36,232 nucleotides of DNA from Bifiguratus adelaidae (GCA_002261195.1 MVBO01000148.1:1-36232), one strand, 5' to 3'; positions 1 through 11,982 are shown, counted from the first letter of the stretch. Translations and numbers: made by a program. The notes: generated from the letters alone by a model not told the origin.

Positions 1-423
1 TTGGGGGCGCGCGGGGGCGGGGGGAGACAGGTACAAGTACGAATATCATGCTCATCCTTTCTGTTCATGCTGTGCAACAGGTGCCAGAAGTGATTGGTAA
101 ATGTCAAATCTCGGCTTTATGGTACAAAGACTCATTTGCCCACTTTTCATTTGCAGCCCTCGAAAGTTCACGATTCCTCTTGTTCACCGTCGTGGTCAAT
201 AGAAATCAATACCTGACAAGACTGTCGAAACTCTACACCTAGATTGACATATCAACGACACCCATAGTGCGCTGAGTATTAGACTGAGTAATAGATTTAG
301 TAACGCATGCTCGATAAGCTGATAAGGCTAAGCTATATCCATGGATATCGAAATAGTGGCGCACTTCAGAGGTTGAAGCTAAAGGTTGTAAAAAGAAATC
401 GGCGAAATTTCCCCATTGTTCAA
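1..423. other. Gene-free left edge with a G-rich start
   Basis: No gene is supported here. The first 26 bases are almost pure G with a CGCGC interruption, giving three runs of five to six G; this is one run short of a canonical G-quadruplex. No telomere repeat is visible. The rest is mixed sequence leading into the pseudouridine synthase gene. An in-frame upstream ATG at 307 would extend that gene by 39 codons but would hide its mitochondrial presequence. Confidence 0.5.
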
Positions 424-2087
424 ATGTATGCACTTCGGTCGACATGCGCGAGACACTTGTTGACACGACCTTGTATACGCTGTTATGGCACCGAAGGGTT
501 CAAGGATGAATTATCGCGCTTCATTACCACACGTTTCGACATCACCGAGGATATTGATGGCATCGCTTTGCATCGTTTCCTTCGTGCCCACTTTGATCTG
601 CCGATCGCTGCTGTGCATCAGTGGTTAAAGAAAGGCAAGGTACGGTTCCATACCTCGGCTTGTATGCTATCCAATATAACAAAGGTCAGAACAGGTAAAG
701 CTACGCGGTCCAAACTCCGCAAAGAGTACGCGACCTCGCGCGAACACCTTACTGCGCGTCGGAGATGTCGTGACTGTCCGTCATCGCGAGACCGCAGTAC
801 CTATAGTCGTAGGTTCGTATAACCAAGTTATTAGGTGCACATAATGACTGTTTGCAAGATTCGAAACCATTGAATAAGTCTGTCAACGGTGGACTGGACG
901 TCCTGTATGAAGACGAGTACATATTGGCAATAAACAAGCCCTCGGGTTTATCAACGCAAGGTATGCTTTGAAACTCTGCTTTTGCACCAAAACATTAATG
1001 ACCTGACGGTTGTTGTAGGCGGTTCTAAGGTGTCGGTTGCAGTTTTAGACTTTCTGTCTCGTAGGTTGAGCGTTCATTACACCCAATGCTCGGGCTAATC
1101 GGGTGTCCAGAGTACAGAAATGATCGAGGAGAATCACCGCGCATTGTTCATCGATTGGACAAGGTAATATTATGTCCATACGCTATGCAATAACTGCGCC
1201 ATCCATATTCATTCTCCATGTTGTACAGCCCACATCCGGAGTTCTGTGCCTGGGGAAGACAAGGAACGCAGCCATGCGCTTGTCATCCGCCTTTCAGCGT
1301 GCTGGACCTGACAGCATAGGGAAAGAGGTAAGTAGTGGACTCAGTTTTGATTGCGCGCATGGTCTCATGCGTGAACGCTAGTACCTTGCCATTGTCGTTG
1401 GTCCGGTTGAGCCAAGCCAAGTTCCACAGACCATTGATGCGTCTCTTGTCGTTCGAAATGGCAACATGGATATCTTCAACGGATCAACGCACAGCGACGA
1501 CGACAAGGAATTACGGGCCATCACAAGATACAACGTGGTTGCGCGTTTAGAGGCGGATGATGGGATGGTAAGGCTCAGCAAATCTGTGCAAGCTCTCATT
1601 GACGGTGTTCTTAAGCTTCCGCTCACCTTATTGCAATTGTGGCCCCTCACTGGACGAAAGCACCAGCTACGTATTCACTGTGCTTGCTGTCTACAAGGTA
1701 TGTTCATTGTAAGTGTTCGCAACTTCTAAAAGAGCAATCGTAGCCCCAATTCTTGGTGATTTCAAATACGGTAAACACTCGGATAGCATCAACTTGAAGC
1801 ACCTCCTTGAACATTATTGCGACGATACAGTGGGTGCATCTACTGCCACTCACGTTGTCGTACAGGGTGACCCTCCTAAGGCGCGTGTTGCACGTCAAAC
1901 GCACAATAATACCCCATTCTTCCTTCACATGCATCGGCTGACGCTCGCGCAATTATCGACATCGACAAGTGATATCATCACCATTACAGCTCCTCTGCCA
2001 GCCTACTTCCAACAGCTCCTATCGAAGTCAACGTGGGCTTGGTTCTCAGATAAGCTTAAAGCTTGTGGGACAAAGCACATGGGATAG
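424..2087 (+). CDS. Mitochondrial RluA-family pseudouridine synthase (RPUSD-like)
   Basis: Nine exons: 424-639, 695-812, 859-960, 1019-1060, 1111-1163, 1229-1327, 1382-1567, 1616-1697 and 1744-2087, encoding about 413 residues. It should isomerise uridine to pseudouridine in mitochondrial RNA. The first 25 residues (MYALRSTCARHLL then an Arg/Cys-rich stretch) look like a matrix-targeting presequence, which is why I start at 424. An S4-like RNA-binding segment follows (residues ~45-110, including VHQWLKKGKV). The catalytic block reads RIVHRLDKPTSGVL, with the Asp of HRLD as nucleophile, and GRKHQLRIH is the conserved RluA motif near the C-terminus. The RluA family is certain from these motifs. 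RPUSD3/4 versus yeast Pus5/Pus6 is not settled. The donor of intron 2 (GTTCGT at 813) is weak but is the one that keeps the frame. Confidence 0.88.
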
Positions 2088-2146
2088 CCATAAAAGGAAA
2101 CTGTTCCCGCGTTGAAGGACTCGCCTCTCACCCATCTTCAACCGAC

Positions 2147-3369
2147 ATGAAGATTGTGCGAAGTCATGTCTCGACTCCGCCTTTACAGACAGCGCTACTC
2201 TTTCGGGACCCGTTCGAGACACCACAGCACTCTCATGCGCCAGCCTCAGTACCGAATGCGCCTATTGCGCCCCACAGACAACGCAGTCGCGTGGAACATA
2301 GAGCAGCTTCTGTCAGTCCAGATATCGTTACGAAGCGACGAGTGGATACACTAGACAATCCTTTTGCGACAATAGACGCTAGTACAGACATTACAAATCA
2401 TCATGGCTTTCTCGCAGAACTTCGCCGGTCACCTTCGCCTAATTCGCCCCAGATGGAGCAATGGTACGTAAGATAAACAAAGAGCGCTGCTTGAAAGGTT
2501 GACCGACTGTCTTTTATAGCACTCCACCTCCCAGCTTCATGTCGCATGTGTATCATGGATTGCCCAATCCTCAGCGGGGAGATTCCGATTACTTTGTTCG
2601 AAATAGATCACCTTTAGAAAACAAAGCCCGCACACATAACTGGTCTCCATCTCCATCACCACCACTCTCGCCTACCCCTCGGCTACAAAGTTTATCGACC
2701 ATGCCCACAAGTCGGACTCATAACAGCTCACGAGTCAATTTGCGGCAGTGGTGTGACAATCTCCCTGGCACTGTCACTGATTATCTTCAAATGTACAAAG
2801 AACGACACTTCCGACATACCAACGCCAACACACAACCCATGCAGCATTCAATATCCGACTGGAATGGAAGGTATTATACAAAGAGTAATCCAGAATCATT
2901 TCGTCCGAATTCAGATGCCAAGTCGTCTTTTTCGATGGAAGCCGTATCAGAGTCAAATTTTGGCTATCAAGACGAACACATCGAATCAAGGACACGACTA
3001 TCACCTACGTCGCGGTTGCCAAGCCCATGGACTTCACAGACAGATGCTTTCGAGCCTTTATACCCGCATTTCGATGAGTGGTACCCTTCAGTGGATACCC
3101 CGCGGACACCAAGGCAAGGATCCTTACGCGCCTCCAAGTCGGTGCGAACTGATCAAACCTCACGGCCACACCATCACGTCACTCCCCTCACTCCTCCTTC
3201 CACCAACGACACTAGATTACCTGCAAGCCATACAATTAGACACCGACGCAAAATCCCCCTTGACACACATGATTGCGAACACTCTACGCAAGCTTCGCAT
3301 TCCTCACATACATATGCCACGCGAAGTAAAACAAGGAAAGCACAGGAATATCTTGTAGAGTTTCAATAG
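2147..3369 (+). CDS. Disordered Ser/Pro-rich protein, function unknown
   Basis: Two exons, 2147-2463 and 2520-3369, joined in phase 2 to give 388 residues. I recognise no domain. The protein is low in hydrophobics and rich in Ser, Pro, Thr, Arg and His. It has many SP/TP sites (clusters such as RSPSPNSPQ, SPSPSPPLSPTPR, SPTSRLPSPW and DTPRTPRQ), as expected of a substrate of proline-directed kinases. The C-terminus is basic (RSKTRKAQEY). A start at 2063 is open but lies inside the preceding gene, so the ATG at 2147, 59 bases after that gene's stop, is preferred. It lies on the same strand as, and only 51 bases upstream of, IST1. A nuclear or cytoskeletal regulator is possible but this is a guess. 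Confidence 0.68.
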
Positions 3370-3420
3370 AGAACTGTGCTCTCCATTTGCCCTGCTGAAT
3401 TTCGCTGTCACTCCGAACCA

Positions 3421-4466
3421 ATGGTGTTCAACCCAACGCGCCTAAAGGTGCAGCTCAAGCTGGCCATTAACCGACTAAAGATGCTTCAAAGCAAGAAAGC
3501 ATCCTTGGCGCAACACCAACGACGAGAAATAGCTCACCTCCTCGAAATCGGCAAAGAGGAAAGCGCACGTATTCGTGTAGAACACATCATTCGGGAAGAC
3601 TTGATGTCAGAGGCTATGGAAATCCTAGAGTTATACTGCGACTTGTTGCTGGCACGGTTTGGGTTGCTGGAGCAGCTAAAGTAAGTGTTATATGTGCGCT
3701 GCTAATCACTGACCGTGCATAGGAACTGTGACCCTGGGATTGCGGAAGCGGTCAATACCATCATATATGCCGCGCCAAGAGCTGAACAAGTCAAGGAGCT
3801 CACTGCAGTAAGTTTGCGCATGCTATATCATGCAATTGGCTGATCCGAAAGTGTAGGTTCGGGATCAACTGGTCTCAAAATACGGCAAAGACTTTACGCT
3901 TGCTGCTATGGATAATGTCGATGGTGTAGTGAATCCAAGGGTAGGTGTAATCTGCATTGTCATGAGCTGAGCTGACAGATATATAGATTGTCTCAAAGCT
4001 ACGTGTCGAAACACCGGACGCTTTTTTGGTTGATTGCTATTTGGAGGAGATTGCCAAGACCTACCATGTCAAGTGGAGAGCTAATGGCGAAGCAGATGAA
4101 GATTTGGCCAGTGATGATGGAGCAGATGGAGGAATAGGTGAACAAGAGGTAAGGTTCATCTTTCATGCGAGTATTCTGACAATTATTGGAACGGTGTAGG
4201 CTGATATATCCGAAAAGCCAATCAAGGCTGCACTTTTGGCCGAACCAGCTTCTCTACAACCCGCGTCTCCTACTCCACCTCCTACCAAATCGCAAGAAAG
4301 TATGGATTTACCAAGTATTCCAGCCGATAAACCTAGGCGTAAATCTCGACCGGCTGGCTCGGTACCCCCTCCACCAGGCAGCTTGGACTCTACTAATGAT
4401 AAAGAACCATTACCAGACTTTGATGAGCTCACTAAACGTTTCGAAGCTCTAAAGAAGCGAAAATAA
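3421..4466 (+). CDS. IST1: Ist1, ESCRT-III-associated regulator of Vps4
   Basis: Five exons: 3421-3680, 3723-3807, 3857-3940, 3987-4148 and 4200-4466 (285 residues). Ist1 binds ESCRT-III (Did2/CHMP1) and the AAA ATPase Vps4 to tune endosomal sorting and membrane scission. The N-terminal ~185 residues match the Ist1 helical core: the start MVFNPTRLKVQLKLAINRL, then the REIAHLLEIGKEESARIRVE block and VNPRIVSKLRVETP. A Pro-rich linker follows (residues ~205-265). The extreme C-terminus DFDELTKRFEALKKRK is a MIM1 motif like that of human IST1, the expected Vps4 MIT-domain ligand. Length and domain order are normal for the family. Introns are 42-51 bases with clean GT-AG borders. Confidence 0.93.
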
Positions 4467-4553
4467 ATTGTGTCCATCCATCTTTACTCAGTTCTCGGAC
4501 CTTTCTATTCTCTTCGCACGTCATTTGGCCATCTGTCAAATTTGGCATTGACC

Positions 4554-6115
4554 ATGGCCGACGAGGATAACGCAAGGTGGACAGACGATAATGCGGAACA
4601 CAAGGACAAGGGTAGAGAAGCTTCTACGGAGGAAGTTGACTATGGGTTTGAACACACCGATGCGGATGTAGAAGATTTGGGATTGCGAAAGGCTGGACAC
4701 GATGACGACCTTGCGGACGCCATGTCTACGGCACGCACAGACAAGTAAGTAACCCTACGGGGATGGATAGAGGATGCAAGTAGCTCGCGCAGGAAGCTGT
4801 GGACTGCGTGTATGTGCTTATTTTCGTCGTTTCTCGTTTGTCGACCTTGTTCGTTCCTTTCACGTCACCTCTTTTCTGACACACCGTTGCTTTCTCTTTT
4901 CATTCGTACTTTTGCATCCTATAGCAAGCTTTTCGTAGGCGGTCTTTCTCAGAGCACCACTCAGGGTATGTTCTCTCTCTTCTTGCAAAAGTTCTATCGC
5001 GAATGGGGTTTTCTTGTGATGGACATGCAGCCTTCGCTTTTTTGATGCATGTTGGAGTGAACACGCGCAATTGTTGCGCAACTCAAAGAACGCTTCATCG
5101 TCGCAACTGCTTAGTCACTCATAAGTCGCATGCTGACATGTCTCTGTTCGCAGACAAACTACGGCAATACTTTTCAAAGCATGGAGAAGTCCTACACGTT
5201 AAAATCATGACAGATCCGGTGACGCACAAGAGCCGGGGATATGCATTCATCACATTCAAGGACCCACGCACTGTAGAGGAGATTCTTGATAGCGTTGTAG
5301 TAGAGGGCAAAACATACGAATTGGACGGAAAGACGGTAAGCGCATGCCCAAAGTCAAGATACAAGGTATTGATTCTCTACCACAACGCCAGATCGACCCG
5401 AAACGAGCTCATGGTACAAAGAACCAGACGGTGGAAAAGGTGTTTGTGGGCGGTGTGCCAGACTCGATGACACAAGAGTCTTTTGAGCAATATTTCAAAA
5501 AGTATGGAGAGATCCGTACAGCCAACCTTATGATCGACAAGACAACTGGAAAACCACGTGGATTTGGGTTTGTGCAATATGCTAGCGCTGACGCGGTACA
5601 GAAAGCGCTGGATGCGGGTTCCATTGGTGCTGTTGTTCTAGATGGCAAGACGGTCAGTAACATTCCAGCAATCAGGCTATGGTTAACGTATGCTTTTTTA
5701 GGTGGAAGTTAAAAAGGCGACGCCGAGAGGTCAGACTCAAAGTCGCAATGACCCCAATCCATATCCTGGAATGGACATGGCCATGACCTTTCAGATGCAA
5801 CAAATGATGGCGGCACGAATGATGATGGGTATGCCTATGCCGTACGCTGGATCATCGGGCGCTCCACCAATGCCCATGAACCCAGCCGCTTTCATGGGCA
5901 TGTTGGGAGGAATTCCTTACACGAATACTCGAGAAAATCGCCGTCAACGGGGCGATTACAATGATTTCACAGCTCAAATGGCAGCCATGCAAGCCTACTA
6001 TAGGCAAATGGGCATGTATGATGATGATGGATCTTCTTCCCGTAGAACTAACAACAATCGCGGAGCCATGTATCAAAACCGCAACATGTACCAATATCAT
6101 CCATATTCCAGATAA
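4554..6115 (+). CDS. Two-RRM RNA-binding protein, hnRNP A/B / Musashi / Hrp1-like
   Basis: Five exons: 4554-4744, 4925-4965, 5154-5335, 5392-5652 and 5702-6115 (362 residues). The start has a good context (ACCATGG). An acidic N-terminus (~1-63) precedes RRM1, with RNP2 LFVGGL and RNP1 RGYAFITF, and RRM2, with RNP2 VFVGGV and RNP1 RGFGFVQY. The inter-RRM linker GKTIDPKRA is the signature of the hnRNP A/B, Musashi, DAZAP1 and yeast Hrp1 group. The C-terminal third is rich in Met, Gly, Tyr and Asn with basic patches, typical of aggregation-prone hnRNP tails. It is expected to bind mRNA in nucleus and cytoplasm and act in 3' processing, localisation or translation. The first two introns (180 and 188 bases) are far longer than others in the window and interrupt the start of RRM1. 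Confidence 0.9.
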
Positions 6116-6130
6116 AAGACGTGATATTGT

Positions 6131-6149
6131 CCAATGCCTCTCGGCCAAT
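6131..6149. promoter_or_regulatory. Paired CCAAT boxes upstream of the sulfite reductase gene
   Basis: Two CCAAT pentamers, at 6131-6135 and 6145-6149, lie 14 bases apart about 185-200 bases before the sulfite reductase start. In fungi CCAAT is bound by the Hap2/3/5 complex. They also lie just after the preceding gene's stop, so part of this sequence is probably its 3' UTR. Binding is inferred from sequence only. Confidence 0.35.
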
Positions 6150-6277
6150 CAACGTCAAGATAAATTATGCCATTCTCCGCTTTCCTAAATATTGCGCGCG
6201 ACCGCTCATTGTCCCGCATCTTTTTTCTCTCCATCTCTCTGTTGTTTTCATCTCTGTACGCTTGCTTCGCTTGCACG

Positions 6278-6327
6278 GTGAGTGATGAGCGGTCGATTTA
6301 GACTATAGCTCATGTCTGGATATGCAG
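6278..6327 (+). other. Probable 5'-UTR intron of the sulfite reductase gene
   Basis: A GTGAGT donor at 6278 and a TATGCAG acceptor ending at 6327 enclose 50 bases between a CT-rich leader and the start codon. The size and borders match the coding introns of this window. Confidence 0.45.
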
Positions 6328-6333
6328 TGATTT

Positions 6334-9300
6334 ATGACCATGCAAAGCGGAACAAGTGCAGCGGCGACCGTGGCGTATAACGTCAGTCACCAGGTCTTGG
6401 TGCTGACAAACACGCCGGAGTCATCTACTGCTTTGCAAACGCTCAAGAGCCTGTCCGAAAGGAGCGGGAAAAGCATCACAAAGAGCGTTACAGCCGTCAA
6501 GGCGGTCCCTGCCAATGCCGACAGCCTTTTCCAGGTATCTGGGCCTCTTGCGCAAGGACAGCTTGTCTCGGCGATCACGCAATCCAAGTCTCTCGTACAG
6601 TCTATCCCGCAATTGTACTCTATTGCCCGGCAGCCGCATGCATTTGTGCTTCACGTTTCTGCCGAAAGTCGGTCCTTCCCTGATACCTATGGCGATTTCT
6701 CCGATATCATGGCAGTTCGACAAACTGGATTTTCACTTCTTTCATCCTCTAACGTTCAAGAAGCTCAAGATTTGAGTATTATAGCGCAAGCCGCTGCTGT
6801 CAAGAGCCGATCGCCCTTCCTCCACTTTCATGATGCTACCCGTATTTCACAAGAGCTCAATTCTATATCTGCAGTAGACACCAAGACTCTAAACCACCTC
6901 ATCACGCAGAAGGATATCGCTGACTATCAAGAGTCGATATCAGGCGCTAGAATGTCGGAGGAGGATCAAACCGACAGCAGTGCTGAACAAGTATACCTTC
7001 GCTACAAGTCGAAACCGGCCGCGACTTCTCAAGACATCTTCGCCGCCTTGTCTCAGACCTTTACACAGTTTGCTGAGGTTACCGGACGCCAATACCGCGC
7101 TCTTACCTATGCCGGATCGCCTGATGCTACCACCGTCTTCGTCACGATGGGTGCGGGTGCTCAAGTTGTTGCTTCCGCTGTAGAGGCAATCAACAAGACC
7201 GATGAATTCAAGGCTTTGGGTGCTCTTCACGTCACAGTCTATCGCCCATGGTCTGATGCCGAGATCCTAGCTGCCTTACCTGTGTCTGTTACCAAAGTCG
7301 TCGTACTCGAGCCTACAGACGAAGCCGGTTTGACGGGATCCTTCAACCCTCTTTTCCTCGATATCGTAGGAGCTATTCAAGCTGGAGGCATCGCACGCCA
7401 ACATGTGGATGTGGCCAGCGGACGATATGGCGTGGGTAGATTAGGTGTAGACTTTGGTTTGAGTGAGATGAACCGCATCGTTCGTTATGTTCATGGTGCA
7501 CAAAAGATCGATCGTCAGTTTGTGATCCTCAATGCCGGTGCTGATACAGCCGAGGTTCTGCGGGATCGATTCGCTGGTCAAGTCTTGACAGTTGAAGAGG
7601 AAGATCTGGCTTCGCAAGATCTGTACGCAGAGAATGGCACTAAGCAAGTCATTGTTGTCGGTGAACAATCAGCACAAGATGCCGAAAAGGTCGCTCACAA
7701 GGTTGTTAACGGCGTCAAGGCTTCCAAGGCACAAATCTATGCCATCAAACCCGAGGCATCTGTGGCTGAGGCGCATGTCCGACTTTTGTCCGAAGACGCT
7801 GTTGCCCTTCCCAGCTTTATCATTGGTGCCGATGCGCTTGTGGTTGGCAATCCCGCACTCTTGCGCCACACTGATGTGCAAAGATTGAAGTCTGGTGGGA
7901 AGGTAATCACTGCATCAAAATCCTTGGAGCAAAGCCTTTCCGGAGATGTTAAAGCATTGCTGTTCAAGAAGGCCGCACAAGTCATACTTTCGGAAGACGC
8001 AGTCAAAGCCTTCAATGGTCAACACGGCGAAAAGTTCGACATCCCAGCCAGTTGGAGTTCCGCATCTGGCACGTCTTCCGTTGCCACTAATGGCCACTCC
8101 GACTTTGTCAAAGCCGCACCCGCACCCGTCGTGGAGTCACCATATTTGCGCTTGCTTGTTCAAACGTTCGACAAGAGACTAAACATTGCCAATGGCGTCA
8201 ATGCCGAATCAATTTGGGCACCTGATACCACCAGCAAGGATGCCGCCTCTCCCGAGTTTGGATACGGTAAATTATTGGCACAAGCTCAAAGACGTCAACA
8301 CTTCATCAAACAAGTGAAGAGACTGTTGAACGACGACAAGGTCTCCATTCCTGCCGATCTGCACAAGGCACTCTCTCAGTGGGTGGTATCCGTGCAGCCA
8401 GACGCGTCTCTCTCTGCTCAAAAGCAAGAAGCGCTTGTTTCGGAGATTCTAGATCTATTGGCCAAGTATGAGCCATCTCACAAGGAGCTCAGTGATATCT
8501 ATGCTCAAGGCGATCTTTTGCCAAGCAAATCAAACTGGTTGATTGGTTCGGATACCTGGGCTTACGATCTTGGTTCATCTGGTGTTCATCATGTCATCAC
8601 CTCGGGCGAGAACGTCAATATGCTCATCATCGACACCGCGACCTATTCAACGCCTGTACAACGAGAGCAGCGAAAAAAGGATATCGGTCTGTACGCCATG
8701 AACTACTCATCGGTGTACGTGGCGTCTGTCGCCATCTACTCATCTTACACAGGTGTTTTGCATGCCATGATGGAAGCCGATGCGTATAATGGACCGTCCA
8801 TCATCCTTGCTTACCTTCCTCAAGCCGGCGAGGGTGCCAACCCCATCGAAGCACTCAAGGAAACCAAGGCTGCCGTGGACGCTGGAACTTGGCCACTCTA
8901 CCGTTGGAACCCTACACTGGAGCTTGAGAACAAGGATCCTTTCATTTTGGACTCTGAGAGAATCAAGAGAGATCTGGAAGAATTCTTGGCCAAGGAAAAC
9001 CATCTTTCTCAATTGGCTGCTCAACAACCTGACCTATCTACTGTGCTTGTGTCGTCTTTGGAGTCTGAAGCTTTGAAACGCCACGAAGAGCTTAAGAAGA
9101 ACGCTCGTGACTCGTACGCCAAGCTCCTTGCTGGTCTCAGTGGCAATGCCACCGGTCCTCCATTGACCGTTTTGTTCGGCTCCGACAATGGAAATGCCGA
9201 AGGTCTTGCAAAGAAGGTGGCCGCAAAGGCGAAGGGGCGTGGTCTCAAGGTCACCCTCATGGCCATGGATGATTTTGGTGATATTCAAGAACTCGCCAAT

Positions 9301-11349
9301 GTCTCTAACTTAGCCATCATCTGCTGTACTGCTGGTCAAGGTGAATTTCCTAGCAATGGTCGCGAGTTCTGGAAGGCCTTGAGCAGTCTCAACAATGGTG
9401 AAATACAATTGGCTGAAACCAAATTCGCCATCTTTGGCCTCGGTGACTCCCATTATTGGCCACGACCGGAGGATGCTGGCTACTACAACAAGCCTGGCAA
9501 GCAACTTGACGCCAAACTCGAGTCTCTTGGCGCTAGCCGTTTGACTGATCTTGGTCTTGGTGATGATCAAGATGCTGATGGGTTCGAAACAGGTTTCAAT
9601 GTTTGGCAACCTGAACTTTGGAAGGCGCTTGGTGTTGCCGATGCCGGTGGCGTGGACGACGAACCACCAAAATTCAACGATGACCTCCACAAACTCAACT
9701 CGAATTTCTTGCGTGGTACCATCGTTGAGGATCTCGCAGATGAGTCCACTGGGGCTGTCAACGAAGGCAATGGCAAACTTCTCAAGTTCCATGGTACATA
9801 TGGTCAAGATGACAGAGACCTTCGGGAGGAACGACGCAAGATGGGCTTGGAAAAGGCCTACTCTTTCATGATCCGAGTTCGTGTTCCAGGAGGTGTTGCT
9901 ACTCCCCAACAATGGCTCGGACTGGACGAACTTGCCGACAAGTATACCAACGGTCACCTGAAGCTGACCACTCGTCAAGCTTTCCAATTCCACGGTGTCT
10001 TGAAGAAGAACCTCAAGACGACTATTCGTGGTATCAATCAAACCTTGCTATCCACTCTCGCCGCTTGCGGTGACGTGAACCGAAACATCATGGTGAACCC
10101 CAACCCTCATCTATCCAAGATTCACGCTGAGGTTCAAGCGTTCGCTGAAAAGATGATGAACCATCTAGCCCCCAAGACAAGCGCCTACCACGAAATCTGG
10201 CTCGATCAGAAGCCTGTTGCTGGTAACGCTGTTCAAGACTTTGAGCCACTGTACGGTCCTACCTATCTTCCCCGCAAGTTCAAGATTGTCGTCGCTGTGC
10301 CGCCAAACAACGACGTCGATGTTTTTGCCCATGATCTCGGTTACATCGCTATTGTCGAGAACGAGAAGCTTGTTGGCTACAATGTCACTGTTGGAGGAGG
10401 CATGGGAATGACCCATAACAACAAGAAGACTTATCCTCGACCGGCTGATGTCCTTGGATTCTGTACACCAGAGCAAGCGGTCGACGTTGCCGAGAAGGTC
10501 ATGACGACGCAAAGAGATTTTGGTGATCGTACCAACCGCAAGCATGCTCGTCTCAAGTATACCATTGATGACCGTGGTCTTGATTGGTTCAAGAGCGAGG
10601 TGGAATCCCGCCTTGGTTACAAGTTGGAGGAACCTCGTCCTTACGAATTCACCGACAACGCTGACCGTTACGGATGGACCAAGGGCGTTGATGACAAGTG
10701 GCACTTTGGCATGTACATTGAGAATGGCAAGGTCAAGGACTGGCCTGATATGCCTTGCAAGACTGGTCTGCGGGAGTTGGCCAAATGGCACAAGGGTGAC
10801 TTCAGATTGACGCCCAACCAACATTTGATCATCGCCAACGTTCCAGAGGAGGATCTGGAGAAGACCAAGGAACACCTGGCCAAGTACAATATGGATAACC
10901 TCAACTTTACTGGCCTTCGTCTCAATGCCATGGCTTGCGTGGCCCTCCCCACCTGTGGTTTGGCCATGGCAGAGTCCGAGCGTTATCTCCCAATTCTTGT
11001 CAGCAAGCTTGAAAACATCATCGAGCAAACTGGTCTCCGCGATGATGCCATTACTATCCGTATGACCGGATGTCCAAACGGTTGCGCTCGTCCATACCTG
11101 GGTGAAATTGCATTTGTTGGCAAGGCTCCGAATACCTACAATGTGTACCTTGGTGGTGGCCACCGTGGTGAACGTCTCAACAAGCTGTACAAGGAATCCC
11201 TTCAAGAGGAAGACATTCTGAAAGAACTCGAACCAATCATCAAGCGCTATGCATTGGAACGGCACGAAGGAGAGTTCTTTGGAGACTTTGTCATTCGTGC
11301 GGGCTATGTCAAGAAGACCATCACTGGCAAAGACTTTCACGATCTATAG
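6334..11349 (+). CDS. MET5: Sulfite reductase [NADPH] hemoprotein beta component (Met5 type)
   Basis: A single uninterrupted frame of 1671 residues. It forms the siroheme/4Fe-4S subunit that reduces sulfite to sulfide in assimilatory sulfur metabolism, with a Met10-type flavoprotein as partner. The N-terminal ~900 residues are the pyruvate:ferredoxin oxidoreductase-like region found only in fungal Met5. A flavodoxin domain starts near residue 944 ([16 protein letters not shown]). The nitrite/sulfite reductase repeats begin near 1200 ([15 protein letters not shown]). The cluster ligands are CVALPTC near 1532 and CPNGC near 1580, the C-x5-C and C-x3-C pair that bridges to siroheme. All parts are intact. 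The protein is longer than the yeast one (about 1440 residues). The second ATG at 6340 has a better context than 6334, so the true start may be two codons later. Long open frames on the opposite strand here are shadows. Confidence 0.97.
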   Translation: MTMQSGTSAAATVAYNVSHQVLVLTNTPESSTALQTLKSLSERSGKSITKSVTAVKAVPANADSLFQVSGPLAQGQLVSAITQSKSLVQSIPQLYSIARQPHAFVLHVSAESRSFPDTYGDFSDIMAVRQTGFSLLSSSNVQEAQDLSIIAQAAAVKSRSPFLHFHDATRISQELNSISAVDTKTLNHLITQKDIADYQESISGARMSEEDQTDSSAEQVYLRYKSKPAATSQDIFAALSQTFTQFAEVTGRQYRALTYAGSPDATTVFVTMGAGAQVVASAVEAINKTDEFKALGALHVTVYRPWSDAEILAALPVSVTKVVVLEPTDEAGLTGSFNPLFLDIVGAIQAGGIARQHVDVASGRYGVGRLGVDFGLSEMNRIVRYVHGAQKIDRQFVILNAGADTAEVLRDRFAGQVLTVEEEDLASQDLYAENGTKQVIVVGEQSAQDAEKVAHKVVNGVKASKAQIYAIKPEASVAEAHVRLLSEDAVALPSFIIGADALVVGNPALLRHTDVQRLKSGGKVITASKSLEQSLSGDVKALLFKKAAQVILSEDAVKAFNGQHGEKFDIPASWSSASGTSSVATNGHSDFVKAAPAPVVESPYLRLLVQTFDKRLNIANGVNAESIWAPDTTSKDAASPEFGYGKLLAQAQRRQHFIKQVKRLLNDDKVSIPADLHKALSQWVVSVQPDASLSAQKQEALVSEILDLLAKYEPSHKELSDIYAQGDLLPSKSNWLIGSDTWAYDLGSSGVHHVITSGENVNMLIIDTATYSTPVQREQRKKDIGLYAMNYSSVYVASVAIYSSYTGVLHAMMEADAYNGPSIILAYLPQAGEGANPIEALKETKAAVDAGTWPLYRWNPTLELENKDPFILDSERIKRDLEEFLAKENHLSQLAAQQPDLSTVLVSSLESEALKRHEELKKNARDSYAKLLAGLSGNATGPPLTVLFGSDNGNAEGLAKKVAAKAKGRGLKVTLMAMDDFGDIQELANVSNLAIICCTAGQGEFPSNGREFWKALSSLNNGEIQLAETKFAIFGLGDSHYWPRPEDAGYYNKPGKQLDAKLESLGASRLTDLGLGDDQDADGFETGFNVWQPELWKALGVADAGGVDDEPPKFNDDLHKLNSNFLRGTIVEDLADESTGAVNEGNGKLLKFHGTYGQDDRDLREERRKMGLEKAYSFMIRVRVPGGVATPQQWLGLDELADKYTNGHLKLTTRQAFQFHGVLKKNLKTTIRGINQTLLSTLAACGDVNRNIMVNPNPHLSKIHAEVQAFAEKMMNHLAPKTSAYHEIWLDQKPVAGNAVQDFEPLYGPTYLPRKFKIVVAVPPNNDVDVFAHDLGYIAIVENEKLVGYNVTVGGGMGMTHNNKKTYPRPADVLGFCTPEQAVDVAEKVMTTQRDFGDRTNRKHARLKYTIDDRGLDWFKSEVESRLGYKLEEPRPYEFTDNADRYGWTKGVDDKWHFGMYIENGKVKDWPDMPCKTGLRELAKWHKGDFRLTPNQHLIIANVPEEDLEKTKEHLAKYNMDNLNFTGLRLNAMACVALPTCGLAMAESERYLPILVSKLENIIEQTGLRDDAITIRMTGCPNGCARPYLGEIAFVGKAPNTYNVYLGGGHRGERLNKLYKESLQEEDILKELEPIIKRYALERHEGEFFGDFVIRAGYVKKTITGKDFHDL

Positions 11350-11654
11350 ATGTGTTCTGCTGTCTTTGCTTCAAACAGCATGTACATCAAACCATAAACA
11401 ATAGACCAAGCAATCGCCAAACAGGATTTTGAGCCGCCTCCAGCGTATCTAGCGAATGGTGTCATTTATTTTAAGAATTCATCACCATGCGCCATCCTCC
11501 CGTCTACGGTACCGTTATACACGATCCACGATCATTTCCTTTTTAGACTCTCCCATTACGCATAACACCCCCCCATATTGGGATAATGCAGCCAAGTCGC
11601 TGCACGTATTAAAAGACGAGCTTTGATCGCTCTTTCTGCAATACTCTATTCACC
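11350..11654. other. Intergenic stretch between sulfite reductase and PMP3
   Basis: It holds the 3' end of the sulfite reductase transcript and the PMP3 promoter. AT-rich patches near 11390 and 11465 and a C-run near 11565 are visible. No further gene is seen. Confidence 0.5.
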
Positions 11655-11982
11655 ATGGATGATTGTTGCTTGATTCTCATTACACTTTTGTTCCCTCCCG
11701 TCGGCGTCTTTATGATGCGAGGATGTCACGCCGACTTTTGGATCAACTGGTAAGTAGTTGGCTTTTTCGTCTTAAGATCGAACACTGATGCATACTTCGT
11801 AGCGGTTTGACGCTTTTGGGTACGCCATAAGACGAAGTAGACGAGCATGACACTAATGCATTTGTCTTTAAGGTTACATTCCCGGACACGTTCATGCCTT
11901 CTACATCATGTACAAGCGCGCTGAAGCTCAACAACCTTTTCGTTACAACGCACAGCCCGCTTATGGAGGCACGGTTGCCTAA
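11655..11982 (+). CDS. PMP3: Pmp3/UPF0057 stress-related membrane peptide
   Basis: Three exons: 11655-11749, 11803-11819 and 11873-11982, encoding 73 residues. Pmp3 proteins are tiny two-TM plasma-membrane proteolipids that affect membrane potential and salt or cold tolerance. TM1 is roughly residues 5-22 (LILITLLFPPVGVFM). The family block FWINCGLTLLGYIPGHVHAFY forms the second segment, split across the three exons. A ~20-residue polar C-terminal tail (AEAQQPFRYNAQPAYGG) is longer than in the 52-57-residue yeast and plant forms. The middle exon has only 17 bases, yet both flanking introns have GT-AG ends and the frame is kept through it. Confidence 0.92.

Noticed and set aside
1-26. Telomere or subtelomere at the left edge
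   Set aside because: The G-rich stretch has no TTAGGG-type repeat, and ordinary single-copy genes follow immediately.
4966-5153. Possible C/D-box snoRNA in the second intron of the RRM gene (GTGATGG near 5013, CTGA near 5132)
   Set aside because: The C box is imperfect, no terminal stem closes the boxes, and no convincing C'/D' pair is present.
9310-11340. Long open frames on the minus strand (243 and 391 codons) opposite the sulfite reductase gene
   Set aside because: They are mirror frames of a strongly codon-biased gene. The translations show no domain, and the plus-strand frame has all catalytic motifs.
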